Assembly (NCBI RefSeq): GCF_024679245.1
Contig: NC_090177.1
Coordinates: 41,442,018 to 41,506,017 of the forward strand
Source: Pseudorasbora parva
Taxonomy: Eukaryota; Chordata; Actinopteri; Cypriniformes; Gobionidae
Direction: 5' to 3'
DNA length: 64,000 bases
Part shown: one piece after another, positions 31,519 through 43,484 of the stretch
How positions within the stretch are numbered: the first letter of the stretch is position 1
Layout of the letters: every line of letters starts with the position of its first letter
Made by a program: the position numbers and the translations under genes
Notes under the pieces: model-generated
What the model saw: the letters and a program-made list of their open reading frames with translations, nothing else
What the model was told of the DNA's origin: nothing
The model's database searches: none

Positions 31519-33196
31519 AATTAGGCACAAGAGTCTGGACAATAGAAAAAAAACACGATGTTTTTACTCCTCATTGGCTCTATGCTGTGGAATTATAACA
31601 GCCACAAAATGGTCATCGTTTCGCTGCTTGTGCTTATGAACACATGAACATATATGTAAACATGCCTGATTCAGGGATTTTGTCACGGGCAACATTCACA
31701 TATGAAATACATTTGTGAAATGAATATGAAAATGTGATGTTCATAAACTGCAAGGGTTCAGCTGGGAAAACTGTGAGAGGGTGTCAGCATCAATTCTACG
31801 TTGTAATATTTCCAGTGCGGTGTATTTCACCCAGTCACTGGTCCATCTGCAGTAATATGCTGTTAATCATCGCATGACTGTTATTGGCACGGAGTTAAAG
31901 TGCACAGCCAGAGCACTGCTCCTGACGACCCATCCAGGAATAAATAAATCCAAACTTAACGACACACGCATGCCTGTATGCAAATAGACACTAACAGCAG
32001 CACACACGTATTTAAGCACAAAGGCCAGTGTAAGCATACATTTCCCCCGCTGTGACGCCAAAGACAAATAGCCCATAAAAATGCCAGACGTGTTAACATA
32101 TATGTTTCCAGCACAATCAAATCAATTTTCTCTAAGTAGCCATAAATGTGTTCGCTTTTAAAAGGCCTGTGTTGCTCTCCCTGGCCTCCTCCTCCAGCCC
32201 GGAAACAAGGGTCACATCTCTATTCTGATAAATCTCATCACCCCGTCCAATTCATCTTGACCACTGCTGACGAAAACAAGAGATGGCGAATTGAAATTTT
32301 TAGTGAGCTTTTTGGGGACCGCAGGACAACGTCTCATTAATCACTCCTTCCCAAGAAGCCCCTTGACAAAGAGAGCGAGGGGGGAGCAGATCTGTAGCCC
32401 TGCAGGGGGGTAAGTTCCAGAAACCTGCCTCTGTTCTACCCCAGGCCCGGCTCTGCCCTTTGGGCCTGTGGGGCTACAACACAACAACGGTCTTGTATCT
32501 ACAACAAGAGGGTGTTCTGAGGTTGAATTCTTCATGGCTGCTCTTGTTAAATGATACAAAATTCCCTATCCTAATCTTGCTTTCACTCTTTCGGTATTGT
32601 TTACACCCCTGTTCCTCATTCTCATGCAGTTGCTTGAGTTTTTGAGGGGAGGTGCAGGGACAGCGGTTGAAGTCGATACATCCCCTACTGTGGCTGATTG
32701 TAATTGTAATTGACTAGAACAATTCTTTACATATGAAGCTTCTGTAGACCAGCCCCACCCCTGTTTGGGCCAAGCCTCGCGATCCATCTCCTTCATGTGA
32801 GATGGCACTTTGCCCGAAATCCAGTTAATATTCAATGGCTCATTAAAAATAGATTGAGGGGCTATAAAAAAGGAAGGAATGAGAGAAAACCAGGCACATA
32901 TGAGAACACGAAATCCCTGCATTTATTTTTAATTATTCTTTATGTCTCAAATTCGGCCGGAGGGCTCCCCTGGTCCTCGTTTTCACCCTCCAGGATATAG
33001 ACAGCTTAAACATTAGGATAAAAGGGTCATAAAGAGTGAATCGTAGCAATTCTGCCATGGATTGGTCCAGGGAGACCTTAGTTCATTTCCACTGAAATAT
33101 TGAAGAGCTTCTTAGTGCACCCAAAGACACCGGAGGAAGTCTCAGCTTCTTGGGAATTGACCAGGTTTAGCGGATCCTATTGCACACCCAGTTTGT
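31519..33196. other. Unique sequence; 32,130-32,480 and 32,640-33,000 look like conserved non-coding DNA
   Basis: No transposon ends seen. Composition is balanced and simple repeats are nearly absent. The frames (for example 118 codons on the minus strand at 32,566-32,922) have no recognisable motifs. A role as regulatory DNA is possible but unproven. Confidence 0.35.
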
Positions 33197-34016
33197 TAGG
33201 GTGCTTTCATGCCTGCCTCTTTTAATTCGTACTAGAGTTCGATTTCCCCTTTGGGGTGGTTCAATTGGTCAGGTGTGAATGCCACAATCGCACTCGGGTG
33301 AGCACCAAAAGCGGACCAAACAAGCGTACCGAGACCACCTTGAAGAGCTGGTCTCCGGAGCGGTTCGTTTGTGGTGAGAACGTGATCCGACCTCGAACAG
33401 ACCCAACTGCAAAAAGTACTGATCATTTTTGGACTAAACCAGCTCCCGTAGTGAGTTGCGCTGTGCATAATGGGATGAGGAAGTGTTTGTTGACCGTTTG
33501 CATCTTAGCGTGGCAGCTCACGGCCAAAGTTGGTGTAGTGAGGAGGTGTGGCGCCTGATAGAAATTTGGTCTGATGACCGTATTAGGTCCCAACTTTCGA
33601 AAACTCACAAGAACAGCCTGATCTTCTCTTGTTTAGCAAACAACTCAGGGGAAGGGGGTTTGATAGATCTGTGGTGTATACAAACAATGTAATAGATTAT
33701 GGCCGGGGACAAAAAAGGGACAAATGATGCAGTCGTTTCTCTATAGTTGTGGTGTCTCCGTGTTGTTTGACTTTTCCTCTTTGTTGGAATTGTCCCACAC
33801 GTAAATTCTGACCAATTGAAAAGCAGTTTAGGAAATCAACATGGCCAATGAGTAAAGTGGATGTTGTTATGTGACTGCATTTAGCTTCGTTTCAACTGGT
33901 TCGGACCAAAGCAATCAGTGTGGTGTGAAAAGGAACCCAAAAAAATGCTACAATGTATAATTGTTTGCCCTTGGTTCGGACCAAATAGACCGAACTAGAG
34001 ATGTGAAAGCACCCTG
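33197..34016 (+). mobile_element. TIR element (agggtgctttca), PIF/Harbinger-like
   Basis: Bounded by agggtgctttcatgcc and, inverted, gatgtgaaagcaccct; a second inner pair is ggtttggaccaa-like. It carries a Myb/SANT-like fragment in the middle (33,528-33,626) but no transposase, so it is a non-autonomous derivative. The inner sequence ggttcggaccaaa recurs twice near the right end. Confidence 0.7.
33528..33626 (+). pseudogene. Myb/SANT-like DNA-binding domain fragment
   Basis: Within the frame starting at 33,483, the stretch SWCSEEVWRLIEIWSDD, then IRSQLSKTHKNSLIF, matches the start of the Myb/SANT-like domain found in the second protein of PIF/Harbinger transposons (Trp, paired Glu, Leu-Ile-x-Ile-Trp). 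Only the first helix region and part of the second survive; the frame then runs into non-coding sequence. No intact protein is possible. Confidence 0.55.
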
Positions 34017-35160
34017 AGTCAACAACCAACAAGTTCTGGCTGTTGCCTCTATACCACAGGTGCTGAAATCACACGAGGACACCAAGGCTCTGTGGCATCA
34101 TAAAAATGCTGCAAGCGAACCCTCGCTCATGGCTAGCGCTGACCCATCCCGCCCAAGTGCTCCTGGGAGATCACCACAGAGACAGTGCAAACACAATTTC
34201 TCTAATGTCATTTGCGGAAGTGAAGCAAAACCCCAGGCCTGTCATCGAGACTCAGCTCGGCGCGAGAAAATGCAGACTGACAGATGATAGATTCTTGGGT
34301 TTGTGCAATCAGACAGCTCCCACACCCCCACAAACTCACGCCTTCCCAACATCGCCCCTCGCCCCCACCGCCTCTCATGTCAAACGGGCAAAAATTAATA
34401 CATTATTAACTCGCCAGAAGAGGTCAGGTCATCTCATCATGGCTAATCAAGTCAGGCAAGGCACGCATGATTTCAGCGATTCGGAGGACGGACTCTTCTC
34501 TCCACAGAACCAACTCCCTTCCTCGAGGAATTTGCCCCAATTAAGGGTCCAAACCCTCAATTTTTGAACTTCCACACTTGATTGATCACCCCATCGATTG
34601 AATCAGTGAACTTGAAGAGTTTAAACTGACGCGTGCAGAAGGCTATGACCTCAATAATAACCTAAATTGGCAGCGTACTAGAATTTGTTTACCTGTGTAA
34701 CCTCTGTAGATGTATTTGCCTCTCCGATATCCTTCAGATTTCAACGTTTAAGGGTGAGGGATTTGACAAATGCTCCTTATAGTATACACCAACAAATAAA
34801 ATGCAAAGCTCTTTTACCTTTTCATTTTTTCCTCTTTGTTTTTAAAAAGCATATCAACATATAGGATCCAAATAGGGAGGGTCAAGAATAGTTGTAACAC
34901 TATTATTGTTATAGTCTCTTCTCTCATGGAATTGTGAATCATTTTCCTGCCTGATTATGGAAGCAAACCATGCCAGTTGTAATTCTTCAAATCAGCAATT
35001 TTGGGATATGCTAGCATTACAAGTTGCTGAGAAAATTAGGCAAAATGTGTCCAGCGGGAGAGCTGATCTATAGGACTTAAAATATGCACTCTCATTTTGA
35101 CTGCACTGGTGAGGGGACAATGTATATTTGCCTTGACTGTTCAAATGATTAATACATATT
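34017..35160. other. Unique sequence; 34,060-34,660 is a candidate conserved block
   Basis: The plus-strand frame at 34,106-34,567 is the longest non-repeat frame here (153 codons) but overlaps another open frame (34,060-34,287) and shows no motif. Sequence is balanced in composition, without transposon ends. No RNA gene seen. Confidence 0.35.
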
Positions 35161-35534
35161 TGTGACCTTGGAGCACAAAACCAGTCCTGCATCTCATGGG
35201 TATATTTGTGGCAGTAGCAAACAATACATTGTACGGGTCAAATGATAGATTTTTCTTTTATGCCAAAAATTATTAGGATCTTGAGTAAAGATAATGTTCC
35301 ATGAAGATAGTTTGTACATTTCCTTCCATATATATATATATATATATATAAACATGTATTATTAATAGTATGCATTGCTAAGGACTTAATTTGGACAACT
35401 TTAAAGGAGATTTTCTCAATATTTCAATTTTTGCAACCTCAGATTCCAGTCGTATCTCAGCCAAATATTGATGGATATTTTCAATTCAATCTATTACATT
35501 ACCCTTATGACTGGTTTTGTGGTCCAGGGTCACA
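35161..35534. mobile_element. Palindromic TIR element (tgtgaccttggagcacaaaa)
   Basis: Left end tgtgaccttggagcacaaaa and right end ttttgtggtccagggtcaca are inverted copies. The interior includes a TA microsatellite (about 35,324-35,350) and ttgctaaggacttaattt, which recurs inverted at about 38,936-38,970 as a fragment. Non-coding, common in cyprinids. Confidence 0.8.
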
Positions 35535-36584
35535 TTTATACATAAAAAAGGTATTACAACTGTGTTACAATGTTACAACTGTACTTTGTCTACCATTCAC
35601 AAATTTGTCACATACACCTAATTTAACTGTAGACATAAAATTATTTTATTCCATAGTCCAACATATATTTAAGTGGAACAGTGAACTAGCTGAGAAAAAA
35701 CAGTAGCAATACTGGTTTTATCCAATTGCATAATGAAAAGTGTCCAGATGGGTGGAGAAGAGGGGTTAGACTTGTTTAAGACGTTGTCATAGCATAATTA
35801 GAAAATATCATATCTACTCAACTCAGTGAATGGCACGTGCCCGACTCTATCCTCCTTCCGTCTGCTTTTAACATGCCTCTTTTCGTTTGTGACACGCTAA
35901 CAGAGCTGACCTCCGCCCACGCTGGGCCTGTAACAGATATGTGGGGCGTGCCGGGGTTCACCAGCAGATGGGTGCAGTCAAAGCATTGACAGGTGAGTGG
36001 GCGAAGGTGGGAATGGCTGGAAAGCAAGGCTCACTTACTCTCTGCCAGTGAGTAGGAAGCCAGCGGGTTAAAATTTAACCAAGCCCTTTCCAGCCTCAAT
36101 CCCCCAACCCTCTGTTAAAGACGGCCATGATGGATAGCCCGTGTCAAAGTGTTCAGTAGAGGGTCTGGGACTCAGTGGGGACAGGGCCTTAATCTGACGT
36201 CCCTATTCCTATCTGGACAAATGAGAGTAATGCTGTGACGACCTCAAAAAATGTGAAGCACGATTGAAGGACAAAAATAAAATGCATGAAATGTGCACCC
36301 ACAAAATTCCAGACAGGGTCTGACGGGTGCACATGCTTTATGGGGTCTTCAACATATTAGTTAAGCAATTAGATTACTTTTTTCATGTAACTATTAAAGT
36401 AACTTATTACTTGTACAGCAACATACAGATTTTTTTTTCTTTTAAGCAAATAGTTAAAGTTCTATAAACGTGAGCATGCATTTACTCACCGTACTTGCAC
36501 AAAAACAGATTCAGTATTCTTCAAAATGAATAAAAACGGTGAAATGCAAACTCTGAAAATTACACAAACATGCAATAATTAAAT
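35535..36584. other. Unique sequence, no gene seen
   Basis: Balanced block at about 35,820-36,230, otherwise AT-rich. No repeat ends, no credible coding frame. Confidence 0.45.
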
Positions 36585-36991
36585 GTTAAAGATTTGGTTA
36601 ACTTTAAAATGAAAATTAGCCCATGATTTACTCACCCTCAAGCCATCCTAGGTGTATATGACATTCTTCTTTCAGACGAACAGAATCAGTGTTATATTAA
36701 TAAATATCCTGACGCTGCCAAGCTTTATATGCTTTATGCCATGCTTTATAATGGAAGTGAATGGGGCTCATGAGTTTGAGGCTCAAAAAAGTGCATCCAT
36801 CCATTATAAAAGTGCTCCACATGGCTCAGGGGGGTTAATAAAGGCCTTCTGAAGCGAATCGATGGGTTTTGTAAGAAAATTATTCATATTTAACAGGTTA
36901 TAAAGTAAAATATCTAGCTACCGCCAGACCCCCTTCTGTGTTCAACTTACGCAGAAAGTGTAACGCCTCTCACAGTTCAAAACGCCTTCAC

Positions 36992-37659
36992 TAGCTATGT
37001 TTCCATCCACCTATTTTTATGTGCATCAAAAAATGCAGAATAGAAACGCCAAGATACGCATAAATTCTAAAAATGCACATAAAAAACGTCTCGGTTACGT
37101 ATGTAACCCTCGTTCCCTTTCGTGCAGTCACTCTGACGTAACGTCAGTGACTGAACGAAAGGGAACTTACGCACTTGTTTGAGTAGGATACATTTTCTAT
37201 CGTATACGTAAACATGCGCATCAACTATGATGGAAATGCATTTACCGTATGAATTCCTCGATTCGCATTAAAAAAAATCATGTGCGGTTTGCGATGTAAC
37301 AGTGTAACTGTACTAACCGGTGGAAAAGCCCTGTTTGCAAAGCATCTGAAATGCTTGGTCATTCAGAAGTCCATTGTTGACGATGCTCAGCATATTTCCC
37401 TCCTAGAATGGTCTTACACGACTGCATTCCCAAACAGCTCAAGTTTATTGAGACGCATAACTTTCTCTGAGATGCAAATAATTTGTAATATACGAAAACG
37501 TATATATATGGTGGCTTCTCCTAAGTTTCTTAGTGATTTTTTAGCGGTAGTTAATCAAGAAGTGACAATTATGATCTCTTCGGCTTTATTCGCAAATGTT
37601 CGCAATTTTGCAATTTTGCGCATAAGTTACAATCGCAACTTTAGATAGGAACACAGCTT
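36992..37659. mobile_element. TIR element (tagctatgtttccatcc) nested in the palindromic element
   Basis: Termini gctatgtttccatcc and ggaacacagc are inverted relatives. The flanks suggest a 3-bp CTA duplication (ttcaCTA before, CTAcgtcc after), which would fit a PIF/Harbinger-type element. A 122-codon plus-strand frame (37,280-37,648) inside shows no motif I recognise. It is itself interrupted by the hairpin repeat at 37,086-37,170. Confidence 0.6.
37086..37170. repeat. Inserted hairpin repeat with 55-bp near-perfect palindrome
   Basis: After cgtctcggttacgtatgtaa comes the palindrome 37,112-37,166: arms of 21 nt (gttccctttcgtgcagtcac and its inverse) differ at one position. The centre tgacgtaacgtca is also close to symmetrical and includes CRE-like tgacgt cores. 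I recall the tcggttacgtatgtaacc motif as a dispersed cyprinid repeat. Confidence 0.7.
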
Positions 37660-37953
37660 CTACGTCCAACGTAATCGTTGCGCCAGTTACGCTTTTTCCT
37701 GAACACAGAAGGCGGTCTGGCGGAAGCTAGATATTTTACTTTATAGAATTTTAAATATGGATAGTTTTCTTACAAATCCCCATTGACTCGCAGAAGGCCT
37801 TTATTAACCTCCCGGAGCCGTGTGGAGCACTTTTATAATGGATGGATGCACTTTTTTGAGTTTCAAACTCAATGGACCTGTCACATACATACTAGGATGG
37901 TTTGAGGCTGTATCATGGGTAATTTTCATTTTAAAGTGAACTACTCCTTTAAA

Positions 37954-38385
37954 TAACACACATATTCTTTATGTATTTGTATTTAATCTCATGAATTAGC
38001 ATTGCATTCAGTCTGAGGCTTATTCATTTCACTTTTGGTGTGAAAGGGCCATTACATTTGCCAAAAATAGAAATTTTTTCATTCATTAAAAAATAATTAA
38101 GCCCAGCCCAAATGAGAAAAAGTAATGCAAAGGTAACGTGATACATTACTTTCCATAAAAAAGTAATAAGTTATTTTGGGGGGAGTATCGCAGTATTTGA
38201 GAAGGAACTTTCCCTATCACTGCCGGTGACATTTGTGCTGGCCAGTAAATATACTCTCAGCTCTGAGCATTGAAAGTATGAAAAAACTGTGCTGATTTGG
38301 TCTGTTTCATCTGTCAATTGAAATACGATACTGCACAATATTGACACAATTTAAATTCTGCACTTATGTGGAACATAAGCGTAAT
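37954..38385. other. Unassigned AT-rich sequence
   Basis: No repeat ends or coding signatures recognised. Confidence 0.5.
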
Positions 38386-38853
38386 AGTCACTTTAGTATG
38401 GAGAACAATCAATCAATCAATCAGCTTTATCTATAAAGCGCGCTTACAGTGACAATTGTTTCAAAGCAGCTTCACAGTGTAAAACAGAACAATATTGCAA
38501 CAAAATTTTATTTGGATAGTTTGATTTGGACTGTTTATAGAATTAAATATGACCTAATTAATACATTTTATTTGTATATTTTGTATATTTAGAACACATA
38601 TTTACTGTTAACTATGACTTTTGTCTCAACAAAACTCCTAATTTACTGCTTATTAATAGTTAGTAGGATAGTTTTTGTAGCATTTAGGTATTGGGTTGTA
38701 TTAAGGTATTAAGGGATGTAGAATAAGGTAATTTAGAACAAGGAATTAATATGTGTTTTATAAAGTATTAATAAACCGCCAATATCCTAGTAATATGCGT
38801 CATGCTAAACTAGTTAATAGCAAGAATTAAACCCTAAAAGAAAGTGTTAATAA
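38386..38853. mobile_element. Second copy of the ggtagcacttta element, broken by an insertion
   Basis: The segments cactttagtatggagaac (left) and gaacacatatttactgtta to cctaaaagaaagtg (right) match the element at 1,333-1,579. They are separated by about 38,409-38,590, which begins aatcaatcaatcaatcagct and contains ttgtttcaaagcagcttcacagtg, a dispersed fish repeat related to the stretch at 48,183-48,330. Confidence 0.7.
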
Positions 38854-38973
38854 CCACTTAATAATAATAATATGAATAAAAACTACTATACATACACAGG
38901 AAATTACATTGTAATATATATTAATTTTGGTCAAAATTAAGTCCTTAGCAATGCATACTATTAAAAAATACAT

Positions 38974-38976
<3 letters not shown>

Positions 38977-39045
<69 letters not shown>
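38977..39045. repeat. (TA)n microsatellite
   Basis: About 34 TA units, next to a fragment (38,936-38,970) of the 35,161-35,534 element family, whose interior also carries TA repeats. Confidence 0.95.
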
Positions 39046-39047
<2 letters not shown>

Positions 39048-39165
39048 TAGACTTTGCATTTTATGCTTTTTAAATATACACATGGGAATAATATCTTTAA
39101 CAAGTCTGTCTTCCACACAATTTCAATTGATTGTAAATGATGCACCATTTAGATATTATGTTCAG

Positions 39166-39169
<4 letters not shown>

Positions 39170-39248
<79 letters not shown>
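39170..39248. repeat. (TA)n microsatellite
   Basis: About 39 uninterrupted TA units, only 125 bp from the preceding TA tract. The isoleucine/tyrosine frames across both are artefacts. Confidence 0.95.
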
Positions 39249-39250
<2 letters not shown>

Positions 39251-40250
39251 TTAACTGAATGTTGGCTATAATCTTTGATACATTTGTGATTTGTAAAAAT
39301 AACACAATAAAAAGCTCAAAAGTTTCATGTGTGTAATATTTCTTTATTTCCCTGTGTATCATAGATAGAAAATATAAAAAAATAACTATGCATTTTAATT
39401 TGAAGTATTGCAAAAGTATATGTTTTCAAAACAGTTTTCATGTGAAAAAAAGAAATAGTAGCAGATTCATCCCCTGGGTCAAAGTAAAAATGGTTGAAAA
39501 AAACATCCTTCTAAATATTTGGTGAAATACATTTTAAATTTCGGTGTCCGTCCCTAAAAGCCACACTTACGTGAACCTTTTGAGCATAGGTCAGCTGGAA
39601 AGTGTTGCTCAGGGGTTGTGTTTGTGCCCAGAGGTCTCGTGGGGAGCAGGAGAGAGTGAGAGAGAGGTAAAAAGAAATATCCACAAACCCCTTTTGCTTT
39701 TCTATGAAAAATGTGCCCTGCGTGGGACAAGTCCATGTAGACTCATCCATCAAGCGGACCCAAATACAGCCCGCTCCACTGTTGACGTGAGGTTAACAAC
39801 TTGACACTGACAGCTAGTCAGGCATGGCTGCAGTGCGAGGAAAGGGCAAGATGGAAGGGGTGATCTATCTAAAAATAAACAGGTAAATCTGGCCGCAAAC
39901 AACGAGCGACCGATCAACTCTCACTACTTTTAAATCCCGATTTCCCTTTTGGACATTTGTTTCTATCTGAAAATATGCTCCGTGATATATGCCGCTGAGA
40001 ATCGGTCCAGACGAGGCGGTGAAAGCTGGAGTCGGACATGGGTGCTGATGGGGTCTCTAACGTGTGGCGGCCCTAAAACACAGAGGTAAATTCGTTTTAA
40101 TCCAAGCGGGGGGCTGGTTCTATAAAATGAGATGTGGTTTCAAACGCAGGCCCAGTTTTTAATTGCACTTAAAGCAGAATGGCAGAACATCAATCTTGAT
40201 GAGTAGATCTGCATCCCCACTCTCCCCGGCCAATTTATCACCATTCACGC

Positions 40251-40304
<54 letters not shown>

Positions 40305-40805
40305 TACACCATCCCATCTGCGGGTTTCCCATGAACTTCCCCCTCTTCGGCCCCCAAGTCTCCATCACCACCAGCACACGGAAGTCTTAAGTCTACCACC
40401 AAAATATTCCTCCATTTGATCACTTACACCAGCCTGTAATCATATTTGCTGAATGAAATCCAATATTTGTTTCTTAATCTTGCAGTGCTGATTCAAAAAA
40501 ATAGTTACGCTTTCTCACAAAATGCATTTTCGTGGAATTTGGTTTTCAACCGTTTATACGAAGAAGTCTTGTATTTCCACCAATCACCAAAAACTGCAGC
40601 AAAGTCCCGATTCCTATCTGTCTGTCCTCGGTCACTTTTCACTTGTGTGATGGATTTCAAGGTCAGATTATGGCCGGTGACAGAGGAAAGAGCAAACATG
40701 AGCCTAAACATGAGTCTTCTGGTATATCTGGAGGTGTTCTACACTTTACTTATTTGGGATTTTTGTCTAGTTTTAGTCTAAATATCAAAACATTCTTAAA
40801 TCAAG
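39249..40805. other. Unique sequence with a CA microsatellite, no gene seen
   Basis: Mostly AT-rich. 39,540-40,130 is more balanced and might be conserved, but no coding or RNA signature is visible. The 111-codon frame at 40,446-40,781 has no recognisable motif and a 95-codon frame overlaps it. Confidence 0.45.
40253..40303. repeat. (CA)n microsatellite
   Basis: About 25 CA units. The frames over it on both strands are artefacts. Confidence 0.96.
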
Positions 40806-40837
40806 ATATATATATATAAATATATATATAAATCAAG

Positions 40838-40910
<73 letters not shown>
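40806..40910. repeat. (TA)n-rich compound microsatellite
   Basis: Two aatcaagatatata segments precede a long pure TA run of about 30 units. Confidence 0.93.
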
Positions 40911-40912
<2 letters not shown>

Positions 40913-41227
40913 CTTTTGTCATTTGACTATGTTGTTATTTTGATAACAAATTAAAGCTGATTTTATTATGGTTAAAGTTTGAAATATTCATTATTATTTT
41001 GCCAAAAAGAAAACAAAAAAAAACTGTTGAATATTGAACGTTTTATTAATATTTTTGAATCATCGTCAAATTGGCATGCAAATCAGCAAAGTTTTATAAA
41101 GGTGCACCCAGACGGCAGAATAGTTTTGGCCCAGATCCGGACCACATATGGATTCCACGTATATATATGTACATAGTCAGATCAATAACCAATTATGCAA
41201 TATAAGTGAATATAAAGGTGAAGAAAT

Positions 41228-41484
41228 GTGTTTGTGTGTGTGTGTGTGTGGGGGGGGGGTGTCAAAGATGTCAATATCCGAAATCCTTGTCCTTGTGGGG
41301 ATATTTTTTACATCTTATTGGAAAACCTATAAATCTTATAAATTATACAGAATTACCTTTTTTTGAGTATGCAAAAAAGCAGAATATTTCCTGTGATGGG
41401 TAGGTTTAGGGGTAGGGGCAGTGTGTGTGTGTGTGTGTGTGTTTGTGCGTGCGTGCGTGCGTGCGTGTGTGTGTGTGTGTGTGT
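41228..41484. repeat. Two GT microsatellites inside a dispersed repeat
   Basis: A GT run ending in ten G (41,228-41,259) and a GT/GC run with gtgcgtgcgtgc (41,421-41,484) flank about 160 bp. That interval contains ccttgtggggatatttttta and gatgggtaggtttaggggta, which I recognise as a common cyprinid repeat that often carries GT tracts. Confidence 0.75.
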
Positions 41485-41619
41485 TCAGAGGCTTTTGAGA
41501 TATAGGATAGTCAAAAAGTATATTTGACAATGCTGAAAATATTTCCATGCAGGTCTATACTATGCCCGTTAACAATGGTTTGGTGCCCCCCAAAAGTGAA
41601 ATTAAAGCACTATATAAAG

Positions 41620-42471
41620 ACAGTACGTGTTTACAGACGGCAGCCATCTTGGAAAACAGTCTCAATGACTCGAGCCATTTAATTTCACGCACCCTGTGCC
41701 CCATAGACAAGCGTTATAAGCTAATCTGTTTTTAGAGATAAACTCTTTACATTCGATTTTCATGAAAACGCATCCCAGAGAACGATCTACTCGGTAACCA
41801 TCTGTTAATTACCCCTAGGGTCATTTCCGGAGGTGTCCTTTAAGACGAGGGGTTGGTAGCAAGGCTGTCTCATTTGTTGTTTGCCATTGAAGTCCATTAT
41901 GTGAAAAAAAAAATCCTGGAATGTTTTCCTCAAAAAATGTAATTTCTTCTCAACAGAAGAAAGAAAGACAAGAACACCTTGGATGAGATGGGCGTGAGTA
42001 AATTAATAGAACATGTTTTGAAGTGGCCTATTCCTTTAGGATAATTAAGTCTGGCTGTTGACTCCAGCGCTGCAGCATCCTAAACACAACTTACTAAGTT
42101 GTAGATTCGGAGATTTCACACCTCGCTGTGCACTTCCACATCCAGGTGTGAGGATCTGTTCAGGTATTTCACTCTGGAGCTGCAACTGCACAGATGTCTA
42201 CATGATTTTCAGGGTTTATGTGGACTGTGGATAGCAACCTGTCATCAAGCTGGAAGATCAAGCCATTGTGAAGCAGAATGACAAACCTTCTGGGGCATTG
42301 TTTACTATCACCAGCAGACATTGTGTTTTGGATGCTGGTGCCTTATTCAGTTTCTTAACTATTGTATAACCAGCAAGTCATCCTTGTAGAACCCAAATAT
42401 AGCTGTTTACCACACTTGTAAATATAAAAGTATTTAGAAATCATAAGTGTTTTATTATGATAAAAACCACA
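41620..42471. other. Unassigned sequence with a MITE tail fragment
   Basis: The stretch 41,870-42,040 (tttgccattgaagtccatt, ttctcaacagaagaaagaaa, gagtaaattaatagaacatg, tattccttta) resembles the right end of a cyprinid MITE. The rest is unique, with no coding signature. Confidence 0.4.
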
Positions 42472-43484
42472 ACACTATATTGGACGCCTGCCTTTACACA
42501 CACACATGAACTTTAATGATATCCCATTCTTAATCCGTAGGGTTTATTATGGAGTTATTATATAGCCCTTTGCATCTCTAACAGCTTCAACTCTTCTGGG
42601 AAGGCTTTCCTCAAGGTTTAGGAGTGTGTTTATGGGATGTTTTGACCATTCTTCTAGAAGCTCATTTGTGAGGTCAGGCACTGATGTTGGACAAGAAGGT
42701 CTGGCTCTCAGTCTCCGCTTTAATTCATCCCAAAGGTGATCTATCGGGTTGAGCTCAGGACTCAGGCCAGTCAAGTTCCTCCACACCAAACTCACTCATC
42801 CATGTCTTTATGGGCCGACGCTTTGTGCTCTGGAGTGCAGTCATGTTGGAACTGGAAGGGGCCGTCCCCAAACTGTTCCCACAAAGTTGGGAGCATGCAA
42901 TTGTCGAAAATGTCTTGGTATGCAGAAGCATTAAGAGTTCCTTTCACTGGAACTACGGGGCCAAGCCCAACCCCTGAAAAACAACACACACCATAATCCC
43001 ACCTCCACCAAACTTTACACTTGGCAAAATACAGTCAGGCAGGTACCATTCTCTTGGCAACTGCCATACCCAGACTCGTTCATGGGATTGCCAGACAGAG
43101 AAGTGTGATTGGTCGCTCAGAGAACACGTCTCACTGCTCTAGAGTCCAGTGGCAGCTGCTTTACTCCACTGCATCCCACGCTTTGCATTGCTCTTGATGA
43201 TGTAAGGCTTGAGCTGCTCGGCCATGGAGACCCATTCCATGAAGCTCTCTACACACTGATCTTGAGCTCATCTGAAGGCCACATTAAGTTTGGAGGGCTG
43301 GAGCGATTGACTCTGCAGAAAGTTGGCAATTTTTGCGCACTGTGACCCTCAGCATGTGCTGACCCCGCTCTGTGATGTTACATGGCCTACTACTTCAGGG
43401 CTGAGTTGCTGTATTTCTCACTTGCTTCCACTTTGATATAATACCACTGTTGGTGTCCCAACATTTTTGGCAATAAAGAGTGTA
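42472..43484 (-). mobile_element. Degenerate Tc1/mariner element, copy 2
   Basis: Left terminus acactatattgg and right terminus ttttggcaataaagagtgta are the expected inverted Tc1-type ends. Between them is a broken transposase on the minus strand. The copy lacks the N-terminal part of the gene. Confidence 0.88.
42550..43400 (-). pseudogene. Tc1-like transposase remnant
   Basis: Readable in pieces from high to low coordinates. 42,989-42,792 contains VPVKGTLNASAYQDIFDN and FQFQHDCTPEHKA, the block with the second catalytic Asp. After a frameshift, 42,795-42,550 contains SPELNPIDHLWDELKRRLRA and LPRRVEAVRDAKG, the C-terminal end. The third catalytic residue, Glu in NPIEHLW of active relatives, is Asp here. 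The N-terminal DNA-binding part is absent and the region 43,000-43,400 is broken by many shifts, so the gene is dead. Confidence 0.85.

Larger units (their letters stand above)
36585..37953. mobile_element. Palindromic element of the ttaaagggatagttcac family, interrupted
   Basis: The outer arms pair across the whole element: catgatttactcaccctcaagcc with ggtttgaggctgtatcatggg, and ggttaataaaggccttctg with cagaaggcctttattaacc. The right end reads gtgaactactccttta. The middle is displaced by a second element (36,992-37,659). Relatives lie at 6,288 and 9,692. Confidence 0.8.
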
